Part shown: one piece after another, positions 1-8,653 of the stretch
Layout: each line of letters begins with the position of its first letter
Position numbering within the stretch: position 1 is the stretch's first letter
NCBI GenBank assembly: GCA_019694515.1
Contig: JAIBBU010000003.1
Span: 62,001-126,000, forward strand
Source of the DNA: Oligoflexia bacterium
GTDB taxonomy: Bacteria; Bdellovibrionota_C; UBA2361; JBGSMV01
Direction of reading: 5' to 3'
Length of the DNA stretch: 64,000 bases
The notes under the pieces: model-generated
What the model was told of the DNA's origin: nothing
Databases searched by the model: none
The model's input: only the letters and a program-made list of their open reading frames with translations
Program-made: the position numbers and the translations under genes

Positions 1-773
1 TAGCTCTCCAGCTGCGAAATCAGATTCAGCACGTCGGGTGCCAGCAAGTTTCTAATCCGCGCACTGACCGCGGCGCGGCTCTCGCTGGGCAGCGGCTGAT
101 TTTGTTTGTATTTGGCGCTTAATAATCCACGCGCTAGCGCGCGGTTGCAGATTACCGAGATCTCGCGTTGGATGCAGAGCGGGATTAACTCGCGCTCCGC
201 GCGCCGTTCGATTAGATTGTAATGAATCTGTGCCGATACTAAATCGCAGTTTGGCGCAGCCAGCGCGGCTTCAAGCTCGGTGGGGCTGTAGTTCGAGCAG
301 CCATAATAGCGAATTTTTCCTGCACTTCGCAAAATCTCCAATGCTTGGAAGACCTGTTGCGGAGAAGTGCTGGGGTCAAATGCATGCAGCTGCAGCAAGT
401 CAATACAATCGGTCTTCAGACGGCTAAGACTTTGCTCCACGCTCCGTCGCAGATAATCGGCGCTAAGCTTTTCAACATCAACTCCAAAGTTCCCTTCAGC
501 AGTCCGGACCTGCTTCAACCCAACTTTAGTCGAAATAATGAACTTGTCCCGTCGTCCACGCAGGACCTTCCCGAGCAGCTCCTCAGATTGTCCATTACCG
601 TAGAGCGGGGCGGTGTCGATAAAATTGATTCCTAAATCGAAAGCCTGATCTACGAGACTGGCGGTTTGCCCCTCGTCGCAAAATACACCGAAGTGCAGCG
701 CACCTAGGCCAATGACCGAGGCGCTTAGTTCAGATTTGCCGATAGATCGGTATTGCACTTCGACGAACTCCAT
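1..773 (-). CDS. Aldo/keto reductase, C-terminus cut by window edge
   Basis: The product is an NAD(P)H-dependent oxidoreductase of the aldo/keto reductase superfamily (TIM barrel, cytosolic). The predicted N-terminus reads MEFVEVQYRSIGKSELSASV and runs into IGLGALHFG, the usual start of the family. The active-site stretch DTAPLYGNG (Asp and Tyr) is present, and STKVGL carries the catalytic Lys. LLQLHAFDPS matches the catalytic His strand and RYYGCSNYS the usual GxSN motif. I chose the ATG at 773 because it places this N-terminus correctly and has a GGA-type ribosome site just upstream. This start lies 49 nt inside the preceding dioxygenase gene, so the two are probably translationally coupled. 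The frame stays open to position 1, so the C-terminus is outside the window. Its place in a sugar-modification gene string suggests reduction of a keto-sugar or similar carbonyl, which is inference. Confidence 0.9.
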   Translation of the reverse strand, partial: MEFVEVQYRSIGKSELSASVIGLGALHFGVFCDEGQTASLVDQAFDLGINFIDTAPLYGNGQSEELLGKVLRGRRDKFIISTKVGLKQVRTAEGNFGVDVEKLSADYLRRSVEQSLSRLKTDCIDLLQLHAFDPSTSPQQVFQALEILRSAGKIRYYGCSNYSPTELEAALAAPNCDLVSAQIHYNLIERRAERELIPLCIQREISVICNRALARGLLSAKYKQNQPLPSESRAAVSARIRNLLAPDVLNLISQLES

Positions 774-1477
774 TTTTCCGGCAAGATGCGCAGCTCTAAA
801 TTAAGCCGGGTGATAGGACTGCTATCGACATCTTCGCTGTGCAGCGTACGAGGGTGATAAATTATGATCTGCCCCTTTTCAAGATCGGGCCTCAGCATCT
901 GCGAAGGCTCGATTGGCGTGGCAAGGCGGTATTCATCTTTGGTAAATTTGCTGTGCTCCGGCAAATAGCGCTCGTACTCCTGCTTGTGAGATCCGGGCAC
1001 AAGCAGCAGTGTCTCGCGCGACGAGCGGCCAATTACGGGGATCCAGCAAGACAGTACGCTCTTAGCGGGCCCCCAAGCCTTGCAGCTCATGGGATAGCCG
1101 TCTCCGTGGCCGGGCCGAATAAAACGGAACGCCAGCCATCCTAGACCTTCATCCCACAACCGATGCTCGCTGACTCCAATATCGGAAAGGAATGCGCCGA
1201 GCTTGTCATTAACGATCGTCCGAGCTAACTCGGGAGAGGGGCTGCGGTGACGGCTGGCAGCTTTAAAAATATCGGCGTGCTGTACTCCGGCGGCCTGCCA
1301 CCATTCGTGATATTTTTCCAACGGAAACGCGGCGTGATTCGTTCCGACCCAGGGTGCCAGCAGTGTATAGAGCCATTCCCGCGCGAAGGTCTCGATGCGC
1401 GTGGTCTCAGCGGGTGAATATAAATCTAGGACGGCAAAACCGAAACGTTCGAATTGGTCGGGTCCGCTCAGCCCCAC
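725..1477 (-). CDS. Phytanoyl-CoA dioxygenase-like Fe(II)/2-oxoglutarate oxygenase
   Basis: This 250-residue protein has the layout of the PhyH family of non-haem iron oxygenases. RPGHGDGYPMSCKAWGP holds an HxD pair. The distal metal His lies in YHPRTLHSED, and the following TRLNLELR supplies the Arg expected to bind 2-oxoglutarate. LLVPGSHKQEY is the usual GSH turn of the family. The predicted role is hydroxylation of a small substrate or a sugar-linked group in the cytosol; the substrate is unknown. The gene overlaps its upstream FkbM methyltransferase by 10 nt and its downstream aldo/keto reductase by 49 nt. This is a compact operon of tailoring enzymes. The length is a little short for PhyH proteins but complete across the barrel. 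Confidence 0.75.
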   Translation of the reverse strand: MGLSGPDQFERFGFAVLDLYSPAETTRIETFAREWLYTLLAPWVGTNHAAFPLEKYHEWWQAAGVQHADIFKAASRHRSPSPELARTIVNDKLGAFLSDIGVSEHRLWDEGLGWLAFRFIRPGHGDGYPMSCKAWGPAKSVLSCWIPVIGRSSRETLLLVPGSHKQEYERYLPEHSKFTKDEYRLATPIEPSQMLRPDLEKGQIIIYHPRTLHSEDVDSSPITRLNLELRILPEKWSSSKCNTDLSANLN

Positions 1478-2319
1478 GACATGCTCTCCCGCGGAGATAC
1501 AAAAAGCGTTCCCTCTTTATAGCTGGTAGGGATGTCTTTCAGGCTGCGGCAGCGCTGCCAATTTAACTTCTGTGCAAAAAGATTGACCCCGATGCCGCTC
1601 AAGTGTTCGTAAACGGCTTTGGCGTTAGCGGAGTTTTGAATTTCGACCAGCATCTCGGTCTTCTCCCAATGGCCGGCCGTTGTCGCAAGCAAAATTTCCT
1701 TTTCATGCCCCTCCGCATCGAGCTTGACCAGATCAGCCCATTCCATGATTGGCCCAATCGGCGCCACCTCCACCGGGAAGCGTTCCAGCTGGCCGTAAGG
1801 GTTTTCCTTGGCCCCGGCGATGTGGCTGCCGGTGGTGTTGCCTAGCACACGTACGAATTCGAGCGTACCCGCTTTGGAAGAAACCGCGACGTTATTAATG
1901 GTGACATGGGAAGCATTGTTACGCTTGAGATTCTCCGCGATCAGCTTGGCGTGGTTTGGGTCAGGTTCGAAGCAGCGCACTTCATACCCGCATTTATCGA
2001 GCATTGTGGAGTGCAACCCGATGTTAGCCCCGATGTCGGCCACGCGACGGTATCGGCTACGATTCTGCCAGTAGTAGCTGAAGATAATCAGTTCATCCAA
2101 GTCGAAAAGACTTAGCGAATCGACGCTGCCAAGTTTCTGGTAGGGGAAAGATAATTTCCCAAAGTGGCCCAAATCCTGAGGTACACCGGCGCGGTCGGCG
2201 AACATCTTTTCGACCTCTTGCCGAGCTACATCAGCCAGCAACTTGTACACCGTACATTCGCGATCATGATAATCCTTGAGGGTCGGAAGTGAAGCTAATA
2301 GTCCTGCCAAAATCGTCAT
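1468..2319 (-). CDS. FkbM-family SAM-dependent methyltransferase
   Basis: This 283-residue class I methyltransferase shows the FkbM pattern. RVADIGANIGLHS is the SAM-binding glycine motif at about residue 90, and CFEPDPNHAKLIAENLKRN carries the acidic end of strand 2. LVKLDAEGHEKEIL is the typical FkbM LKxDxEG segment. About 80 N-terminal residues precede the catalytic fold and have no motif I recognise. FkbM enzymes usually O-methylate sugars or polyketides. Here the gene sits in a polysaccharide-type cluster, so sugar O-methylation is likely but is inference. The start overlaps the stop of the upstream SDR gene by 4 nt, and the end overlaps the dioxygenase gene by 10 nt. Confidence 0.87.
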   Translation of the reverse strand: MTILAGLLASLPTLKDYHDRECTVYKLLADVARQEVEKMFADRAGVPQDLGHFGKLSFPYQKLGSVDSLSLFDLDELIIFSYYWQNRSRYRRVADIGANIGLHSTMLDKCGYEVRCFEPDPNHAKLIAENLKRNNASHVTINNVAVSSKAGTLEFVRVLGNTTGSHIAGAKENPYGQLERFPVEVAPIGPIMEWADLVKLDAEGHEKEILLATTAGHWEKTEMLVEIQNSANAKAVYEHLSGIGVNLFAQKLNWQRCRSLKDIPTSYKEGTLFVSPRESMSWG

Positions 2320-3152
2320 TTCGCGCCTCTTTTCAAAAAATCGTTGCCCTGACGTCGTAGTTTGTACATATCGTGATCGCAGCGCAGCTTCTGATCAAGC
2401 CGCGAATCCCCCCAAGCGTCAAATACAACGCTGAAGTTCCGACCGCCGATCACTTCGCGGGGAGCTTGGGCGATCCAGTCACAGCATTCCAGTACATCTT
2501 CCATCGGGGTGCAGTCGCTGCTGGCTAGCTTTTCAACGGTGCGTTGATAGTTGGAGCCGGCCATTTGCGGGGCTTTTAGGGTCGCGTCGTGAATTTTTGT
2601 TTTGACCCAGCCGGGACCAAGGATCACAAAGCGTGTGTCGGGGATTTCAGCATCCAGAATCTCGGTCATCTTCACTAGCGCGATCTTCGAGATGATATAT
2701 CCGGAATAATTCTGAGGGGCATTATTGGTTCCGCCGCCGGCGAAAAATAGGACGCATGGCCCGAGATCGGAGTTGCGACGGAGCGGCAGGAGCTCATGCA
2801 CAATCCGCATTTGGTTGGTGAAATTTACCTGGATCGAGGTATCCCATTCATCGAAGCTCACCTTATCAAAAGCTCCAACTGGCTCTTGATTCCCGGGGCA
2901 AAGTACCAGCATGTCCCAGTCGTAGCATGCGGCCGCTACCTTCTCGCAGGCATTAATCACCGAAGTAGCATCGGCGAGTTCACAGTGCACCAGATGCATT
3001 CCGGCGGCCGCCATCTTTTCAACAGCTTTCGAGGAAGTGCGGTATGTGCCGCTAATTTCCCAACCGGCCTGCTTCCAGCGCCATGCCATCGCTTCTCCAA
3101 TGTCGCTGGAGATCGAGATGATAATGGCGCGCTTGCTGGCCCCCGCAGTCAT
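2316..3152 (-). CDS. Short-chain dehydrogenase/reductase (SDR)
   Basis: This 278-residue Rossmann-fold oxidoreductase belongs to the SDR family. The cofactor loop is degenerate: ISISSDIGEAMA replaces the usual TGxxxGIG. The NNAG motif is replaced by CPGNQEP. The catalytic YxxxK is intact as YIISK in YSGYIISKIALVKM, with a plausible Ser upstream in the FFAGGG region. The C-terminal 60 residues extend past the usual fold and may bind substrate. The gene lies 12 nt downstream of the large methyltransferase fusion and overlaps the FkbM gene by 4 nt, so it is in the same operon. It is probably a sugar or acyl keto-reductase. The altered NAG and glycine motifs suggest a divergent SDR branch. Confidence 0.82.
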   Translation of the reverse strand: MTAGASKRAIIISISSDIGEAMAWRWKQAGWEISGTYRTSSKAVEKMAAAGMHLVHCELADATSVINACEKVAAACYDWDMLVLCPGNQEPVGAFDKVSFDEWDTSIQVNFTNQMRIVHELLPLRRNSDLGPCVLFFAGGGTNNAPQNYSGYIISKIALVKMTEILDAEIPDTRFVILGPGWVKTKIHDATLKAPQMAGSNYQRTVEKLASSDCTPMEDVLECCDWIAQAPREVIGGRNFSVVFDAWGDSRLDQKLRCDHDMYKLRRQGNDFLKRGAK

Positions 3153-3164
3153 GGTGTTAATAAT

Positions 3165-5318
3165 CTAGCGTCCGATTCTATTGGGCTGTGCAAAGTACGG
3201 CCGGCCCTCGCGGTGCCCGCACATCACGTAATGCTCCCAACCTGACTTAAACGAGCGGTTATTAACCGCTGCTGCTACATCGGGATTCGAGCGCAGATAC
3301 GCTAGCTCCTGATCGTGCACATATTGCTCACAGGTCAGATCACTCTCCGACACGGAACGCTTGCGGACCAGGAACGGCACCGAGTTAAACTTATCAGCTT
3401 GTTTGGTAGCAAGAAAATAGCGTCCAATTGCAACGGCGGCTTCCTGGCTGGAAGGGAAATCTTCATACAGCGTTTCAACCAGTGTTGTAGCGTTCGCCAG
3501 ATCGCCCTTGTCTGCGAGCTGTCCGGCTTCCTGCAATACCTGACCTGAACGTTCCCGAATGCAGGCCTCCAGCTGCAAGAGGCGCGGGTGATAAGGGTCC
3601 AGTGCCTGAGCCTGTTTGAAAGCAGTTGTGAAATTATGGATGTCGCCCTGACTATAGGCCAAAATCGCAAAGGCGGTCCACGCCACCGGGTCATGCGGGT
3701 TGGCTTTGATCTTCTCCATATTGAAAGCAGCCAGCCGCTTGTATTCCGATTCCGAAGTTGCAGTCAGCTCCTCAAGTGCCGGGGCTTTTACCTGCCGTAG
3801 GCCGATCAGCCGCTCAAATGTATCCTGGGCCGAGGGTGAACGAGTGTTAACAAAGGTCAGGTTCTGCTCCTGATCGTTGGTTTGATTCTCGACCGAGGCC
3901 AGCTTGAACCCTCGTGAGAGCAGATAGGTGGTCATCTCCTCACGAGTCGCGCCGCCCTCGTACAATTGAGACTTCGTGACCGCAACTTCGAGCTTCAACA
4001 CATCGACCCGCGGAAGGAGCGTGCCTAGAGATTTGACGACGTCTAGGTCGCATCCTTGAGCGTCAATTTTTGCGAACTCAATTCTCTCGACCGGCAAACG
4101 CGCTGCAACCGTTTCTAGTCGGCAGACGCCGACCAACAGCTGCTCAACAATTTCAAGCCCGCGGGTGTCTTTCCATTCCGCTAGACCCTCATTGGAGAAC
4201 GATTGCAGAGAGCTGGAGACATTGTTGGCGGTGCGGTTAAAGGCGGCCACGCCGGCGATTGAGGAAACAGCAAAAGGCAGCGCGATCAAGCGCGGATGTT
4301 TGTTGACGAGTTTTTCCCATTTGTCCGGCAATGGTTCAAAAGCGATGATCGCAAGGTCCTGCTCCGACTGAAGTGCTGGAGTCGTGGTCTCAGCCTCGTT
4401 TGCCCCCACGTCCAACCATACGCGCTTGACTTCCTGCGGCAGTTTGATGCGGTTATTAGTCCAGTCAAAACCCAAGAAATCCTGGAAGAAAATTGGGCTG
4501 TCATTGGTGGTTTTGACCTCGTGACCCGGCTGATCAGCCTCGGCACTTTTGCGCACCAAACCGAATGGCCGCAATCCATTCATTTCATCGGGAGGCACCC
4601 GCGGGAAATCCCAAATCGCGAAATCGCTGATGCAATTCACATGTTCTCGGATGAAGCGCTGGAAGGAAGTTTCCGTGTCGCCGGCCCAGGAGAACACCCC
4701 TTTGTAGGTGACGGCATCATGCAGATCGTCGCAGATCGCCAAGCCACCCGGCTTTAAGTAAGGCCAGAAGGCGCAAAGATCATTGTACAGCCCCAGTCCG
4801 GTGTGTTTGCCGTCGATGAAGATGATGTCAAAGCGTTCATTGTTCAGAACGGACATCAGCTCGGGAATCTCTTGGAAGCGCGGAACGTCCTGTCCTAAGT
4901 CGTCGTTATCGCCCTGTCCGACCGGCTGCGTGTTAGCATTGAAGAACATCGCGCGCGTTGTGGGGATATTGTTTCGCTTACACCAGTTATGAATCTTATT
5001 CTTGGCAAATTCCAGATTATTTACCTGCGTGCCATTTTGAGGGCCGAAAATTGCCAGATCTATTCCGACATAAAGTTCGAAGGGCTCGCAAGATTTAATC
5101 AGGGTGCTGCCGCTCATGCCGAAGGCTACGCCCACTTCGAGCACCTTTTTGGGACGCTCCTCGCGCGCTATCCCGTATAGACAGGCATAATAGTTCGTAA
5201 CCGCTGACTGGGTAACCTTGGTCCAAGGATGACCATCCAGCAGGTCAAATTCCTGCATGATCGAGTAGGTGGTTGTAACCGGGCTCTGTTCGAGGCGCGC
5301 GCAAAGATCACGAAACAT
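3165..5318 (-). CDS. Four-module fusion: methyltransferase, FkbM methyltransferase, TPR, and NPDVAAAV tail
   Basis: This 717-residue protein joins four recognisable parts. Residues about 1-265 are a Methyltransf_24-type class I domain: VLEVGVAFGMSGS binds SAM, and FIDGKHTGLGLYNDL with YLKPGGLAICDD complete the fold. Residues about 280-500 are an FkbM domain, with VWLDVGANEAETTTPA and EFAKIDAQGCDLDVV. Residues about 530-640 are TPR-like helices. The last 60 residues carry YLRSNPDVAAAV followed by GWEHYVMCGHREGRP, a tail I associate with glycosyltransferases and surface-polysaccharide proteins. It is the first gene of the minus-strand operon and divides the region divergently from the kinase gene at 5576. 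It may perform two methylations on one glycan; this is inference. Both SAM motifs look intact. Confidence 0.85.
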   Translation of the reverse strand: MFRDLCARLEQSPVTTTYSIMQEFDLLDGHPWTKVTQSAVTNYYACLYGIAREERPKKVLEVGVAFGMSGSTLIKSCEPFELYVGIDLAIFGPQNGTQVNNLEFAKNKIHNWCKRNNIPTTRAMFFNANTQPVGQGDNDDLGQDVPRFQEIPELMSVLNNERFDIIFIDGKHTGLGLYNDLCAFWPYLKPGGLAICDDLHDAVTYKGVFSWAGDTETSFQRFIREHVNCISDFAIWDFPRVPPDEMNGLRPFGLVRKSAEADQPGHEVKTTNDSPIFFQDFLGFDWTNNRIKLPQEVKRVWLDVGANEAETTTPALQSEQDLAIIAFEPLPDKWEKLVNKHPRLIALPFAVSSIAGVAAFNRTANNVSSSLQSFSNEGLAEWKDTRGLEIVEQLLVGVCRLETVAARLPVERIEFAKIDAQGCDLDVVKSLGTLLPRVDVLKLEVAVTKSQLYEGGATREEMTTYLLSRGFKLASVENQTNDQEQNLTFVNTRSPSAQDTFERLIGLRQVKAPALEELTATSESEYKRLAAFNMEKIKANPHDPVAWTAFAILAYSQGDIHNFTTAFKQAQALDPYHPRLLQLEACIRERSGQVLQEAGQLADKGDLANATTLVETLYEDFPSSQEAAVAIGRYFLATKQADKFNSVPFLVRKRSVSESDLTCEQYVHDQELAYLRSNPDVAAAVNNRSFKSGWEHYVMCGHREGRPYFAQPNRIGR

Positions 5319-5370
5319 AGAAATATCCCAAAAATTAATCGCGTCGTGTCGGCCGATGATGACGGCCTGC

Positions 5371-5384
5371 GCCTAAGGTTAGGC
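5371..5384. promoter_or_regulatory. Short palindrome in divergent intergenic region
   Basis: The 257-nt gap between the divergent operons contains GCCTAA-GG-TTAGGC, a perfect 6-bp inverted repeat with a 2-nt spacer. It could be an operator for one or both operons. Nothing else in the gap is convincing apart from a TATATT that could serve as a -10 box at 5550-5555 for the plus-strand genes, without a clear -35. Confidence 0.25.
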
Positions 5385-5575
5385 GTTAGGTATTATGATG
5401 CGGGAAAACTGCATGCGGCTAACTCAAATTGATTAAAAGTGGCAGCTGTTAAGAATAGCTTGGCTGGGTACAGGTAGTTATGCTAACTCAAACAACATAT
5501 CTCTGTATCCCGGGGGCAGCCGGAGGCATCAAAACCTAACGTGGGGCACTATATTTAGCGGTTCCTCCAATAAAT

Positions 5576-7396
5576 ATGGATAGTTATCAGCTTGTCATAA
5601 CCGGCATTTGTGAGCCTACGGCGGAGATAGCCGACCAGGTTCTCGATTTGATCGAAGATGTAATGCCGGACGAAGTGCTGGATCGCACCACTTTGATTAC
5701 CTTAAATCAGCCCCTGGTAGTTAAGAGTTCGGATTCGGAGGCCCAGCTTACGGCCCTTTATGACTCCATCTCACGCGCGGGCGGCAAGGTTCAAATCATC
5801 CGCAGCCGTTCCACTGACCAGTTCCCCGAAGAGGCGCCTCCGCGGCGTTACCCTCCTGTAGTCGAAGAGAGCACCAGCACGAAGGTTAAAACCCTCGAAG
5901 AGCTACAGACCCTTGTGGCGCGCCACCGCAGCGCAGGACGGAAGATTGTACTTTGTCATGGTGTTTTTGATTTAGTTCACTTGGGCCACGTACGGCACAT
6001 CAACGCAGCCCGCAAGCACGGCGACATCTTGATCATCACCATTACAGCCGATCAGCATGTCAAACGCGGTCCGGGCCGGCCGGTCTTTAACCATAATCTT
6101 AGAGCTGAGACGCTCTCCAATTTGGAAGCTGTCGACTATGTGGCGATTATCGACGCGCCCACCGCCATGGCATCAATTGAAGCGATTCAGCCCGATGTTT
6201 ATGTGAAGGGCCAGGATTACAAGGATAAGAAGAAGGATCTTACCGGGAAGATCTTCGACGAGCAGGAGGCGGTGGAGCGCTACGGCGGGAAGGTGGTGTT
6301 TACCGATGAGATCACTTTTAGTTCATCTCAGCTGATCAATCTTTATCTTGATTCATATCCGCCGCAGACGATGGAGTACTTGAAGGAGATCTCCTCAAGA
6401 TATTCGATCGAGCGGATCGCCGAGATGCTGGATGCTTTAAAGCAGATGCGCATATTGGTCATCGGCGACGCCATTATCGACCAATATCATTACTGCACGA
6501 CGCTTGGGAAATCATCCAAGGAGAACATCGTAGCGAATAAATACCTCTCGGAGGAAAATTTCGCCGGCGGCAGCCTGGCGGTCGCAAATCACGTCGCGCA
6601 ACTCTCGGATAATGTCACCTTGCTTACGGTGTTAGGCGAGAACGATTCATTTCGGGATTTCATTCAAGCCAAGCTGAATTCCAAAATAAAGGCTGAGTTT
6701 GTGCCGCGGCCGGGCTGCGTCACGACCGTTAAGCGGCGCTACATCGCCGGAGACACCAACAAGAAACTTTTCGAGGTCTGTTTCCTTGAGGACACGCCCT
6801 TACCGCGGCGTGAGGAGCAGCTGGTCGGGAACTTTCTAGAGCAGTATCTCAAAGACTACGATTTGGTGCTGGCTGCTGATTTCGGCCACGGCATGATCAC
6901 GCGTCGTTTGATGGGAATGCTCTCCCGTCCGACAAATCGTTTGGCCTTGAATGTGCAAAGCAACAGCGCTAACCGCGGCTTCAACTTGGTCACCAAGTAT
7001 GCACGGGGCGATTTCATCTGCATCGATGAGGCAGAAATTCGTTTAGCGACACATAGCCGATTTGGGGATATCCCTAAGCTGGCGCGACAAATTTGCCACC
7101 GTTTGCACGCCCGGCAGATTATTGTAACGCAAGGCAGCGAAGGTTCTCTCAGTTATGTACAGGGTCAGGGCTTTAGCAAAACCCCCGCGCTGGGCTTTCA
7201 GAAGGTCGATTTGGTCGGCGCCGGTGATGCTTTCTATGCCCTTACTTCGCCATGCTTTGCCGCCGGTTATCCGCAGGATTTAATCGGGCTAATCGGTAAT
7301 GCGGTCGGTTCGCTTGCGATTCAGATCGTGTGTAACCGTGAGCCGGTCAACAAGACCGATCTGCTCAAATTCTTAACCAGACTTCTCAAATTCTAG
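5576..7396 (+). CDS. Bifunctional nucleotidyltransferase-PfkB kinase, HldE-like with reversed domain order
   Basis: This 606-residue protein combines a cytidylyltransferase-type domain (about residues 105-270) with a PfkB-family sugar kinase (about 285-605). The transferase shows LCHGVFDLVHLGHVRHI with its HxGH motif, and FSSSQLINLY in place of the ISTT motif. The kinase shows FAGGSLAVANHVA and the anion-hole GAGD at residues 548-551 in VDLVGAGDAFYAL. HldE, which makes ADP-heptose, has the kinase first and the transferase second; here the order is reversed. About 95 N-terminal residues form an extra domain I do not recognise. The likely role is phosphorylation and nucleotide activation of a heptose or related sugar for surface polysaccharide. 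The HldE sugar-site signature SPEAPVP is absent, so the substrate may differ. The epimerase gene follows 16 nt later. Confidence 0.85.
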   Translation: MDSYQLVITGICEPTAEIADQVLDLIEDVMPDEVLDRTTLITLNQPLVVKSSDSEAQLTALYDSISRAGGKVQIIRSRSTDQFPEEAPPRRYPPVVEESTSTKVKTLEELQTLVARHRSAGRKIVLCHGVFDLVHLGHVRHINAARKHGDILIITITADQHVKRGPGRPVFNHNLRAETLSNLEAVDYVAIIDAPTAMASIEAIQPDVYVKGQDYKDKKKDLTGKIFDEQEAVERYGGKVVFTDEITFSSSQLINLYLDSYPPQTMEYLKEISSRYSIERIAEMLDALKQMRILVIGDAIIDQYHYCTTLGKSSKENIVANKYLSEENFAGGSLAVANHVAQLSDNVTLLTVLGENDSFRDFIQAKLNSKIKAEFVPRPGCVTTVKRRYIAGDTNKKLFEVCFLEDTPLPRREEQLVGNFLEQYLKDYDLVLAADFGHGMITRRLMGMLSRPTNRLALNVQSNSANRGFNLVTKYARGDFICIDEAEIRLATHSRFGDIPKLARQICHRLHARQIIVTQGSEGSLSYVQGQGFSKTPALGFQKVDLVGAGDAFYALTSPCFAAGYPQDLIGLIGNAVGSLAIQIVCNREPVNKTDLLKFLTRLLKF

Positions 7397-7412
7397 GGGC
7401 AACGGAAAGTTC

Positions 7413-8429
7413 ATGAACAAGTTTAAGAAGATCTTTGTGCCGGGCGGAGCCGGATATGTCGGTTCAGTGCTGGTTCCCGAGCTGCTGAAGCAGGGGTACG
7501 AAGTCGTCGTTTACGATCTATATATATACGGGAAGCAATCCCTGTCCGCAGTACGGGGAAATCCGCGCTTGACCGAAATTCAGGGTGATGTTCGCGATAC
7601 GGCCAAGGTAAAATCCGCTTTGCAGGGCTGTGATGCCGTGATTCATCTGGCCTGTATTTCAAATGATCCGAGTGTCGAACTCAATCAGGAGCTAAGTGAG
7701 TCAGTTAATTACCGCTCCTTTGAACCGATGATCCTGGCTGCGAAGGAAGAGGGAGTTAAGCGATTCATCTTTGCCTCGTCCGGGAGCGTATATGGCGTGA
7801 GCGATTCGCCCAGCGTGACCGAGGAGCATCCGTTAGTGCCGGTTAGTTTTTATAACCGCTACAAGGCGATGTGCGAGCCGGTATTGCTGAAGCATCAGTC
7901 CAAAGACTTCACGACCGTGATCATCCGCCCCGCGACGGTGTGCGGTTATTCACCGCGGCAGCGCCTCGATTTGACCGTGAACATCCTAACCAATCATGCC
8001 TTCAACAAGGGCCTCATCACGGTCTTGGGGGGAGCTCAAAAGCGCCCAAATATTCATATCAAGGACATGGTCGATCTGTATTGTAAGCTATTGCAGTACG
8101 ACTCGAATCTGATTGCGGGACAAATCTTTAATGCCGGCTTTGAAAATCTGAGCGTCAGCCAGATTGCTGGCGTGGTGAAGGAGATCGTCGAGAAGGAGGT
8201 GCCCGAGCGCGAGCACATCACGATCGAAACAAGCCCTTCAAATGACCCGCGATCTTATCATATCTCGTCGGAGAAAATTCAGCGTGTATTGGGGTTCCAT
8301 CCGCAATATACTATCGCCGACGGAGTAAGAGATCTCATAGGAGCTTTCAGGGAAGGGTTGTTGCCCGATTCTCTGAACGAGATACGGTACTTCAACGTCA
8401 AGTTGATGAAGCATATCAACCTGTCCTGA
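7413..8429 (+). CDS. NAD-dependent epimerase/dehydratase (UDP-glucose 4-epimerase-like)
   Basis: This 338-residue extended SDR starts with IFVPGGAGYVGSVLVPELL, the GxxGxxG NAD-binding loop. FASSGSVYG supplies the catalytic Ser and YNRYK is the catalytic YxxxK. RPATVCGYSPRQR and the C-terminal half are typical of NDP-sugar epimerases and dehydratases. It probably changes the nucleotide sugar made by the upstream bifunctional kinase-transferase, as the two genes are 16 nt apart and share one terminator at 8467-8504. The exact reaction (4-epimerase, 4,6-dehydratase or reductase) cannot be fixed from motifs alone. Confidence 0.88.
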   Translation: MNKFKKIFVPGGAGYVGSVLVPELLKQGYEVVVYDLYIYGKQSLSAVRGNPRLTEIQGDVRDTAKVKSALQGCDAVIHLACISNDPSVELNQELSESVNYRSFEPMILAAKEEGVKRFIFASSGSVYGVSDSPSVTEEHPLVPVSFYNRYKAMCEPVLLKHQSKDFTTVIIRPATVCGYSPRQRLDLTVNILTNHAFNKGLITVLGGAQKRPNIHIKDMVDLYCKLLQYDSNLIAGQIFNAGFENLSVSQIAGVVKEIVEKEVPEREHITIETSPSNDPRSYHISSEKIQRVLGFHPQYTIADGVRDLIGAFREGLLPDSLNEIRYFNVKLMKHINLS

Positions 8430-8466
8430 AGCTTAAGTGAGAAAGTAGCTAGACCAAAAGACGTCC

Positions 8467-8504
8467 GGCCCGCATCGGCCCCAGCCGATGCGGGCCTGTT
8501 TTTT
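8467..8504 (+). terminator. Rho-independent terminator after the epimerase gene
   Basis: A perfect 13-bp GC-rich stem (8467-8479 with 8484-8496) closes a CCCA loop and is followed by TGTTTTTT. It lies 38 nt past the epimerase stop and ends the 5576-8429 transcript. Confidence 0.93.
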
Positions 8505-8653
8505 CATGGCGCAGCTTCGTCCCCATTCGCGTCGGATCGACTCATTTAGCTCTCGAAGCCCGGGGTAGCGCCGGTTCTACTGTCCAATCTATAACGCAGA
8601 TTCAAAAACTACCTATGATCGGGGGGAGGCCGCTGCTACGATAGCGAAGCTTT

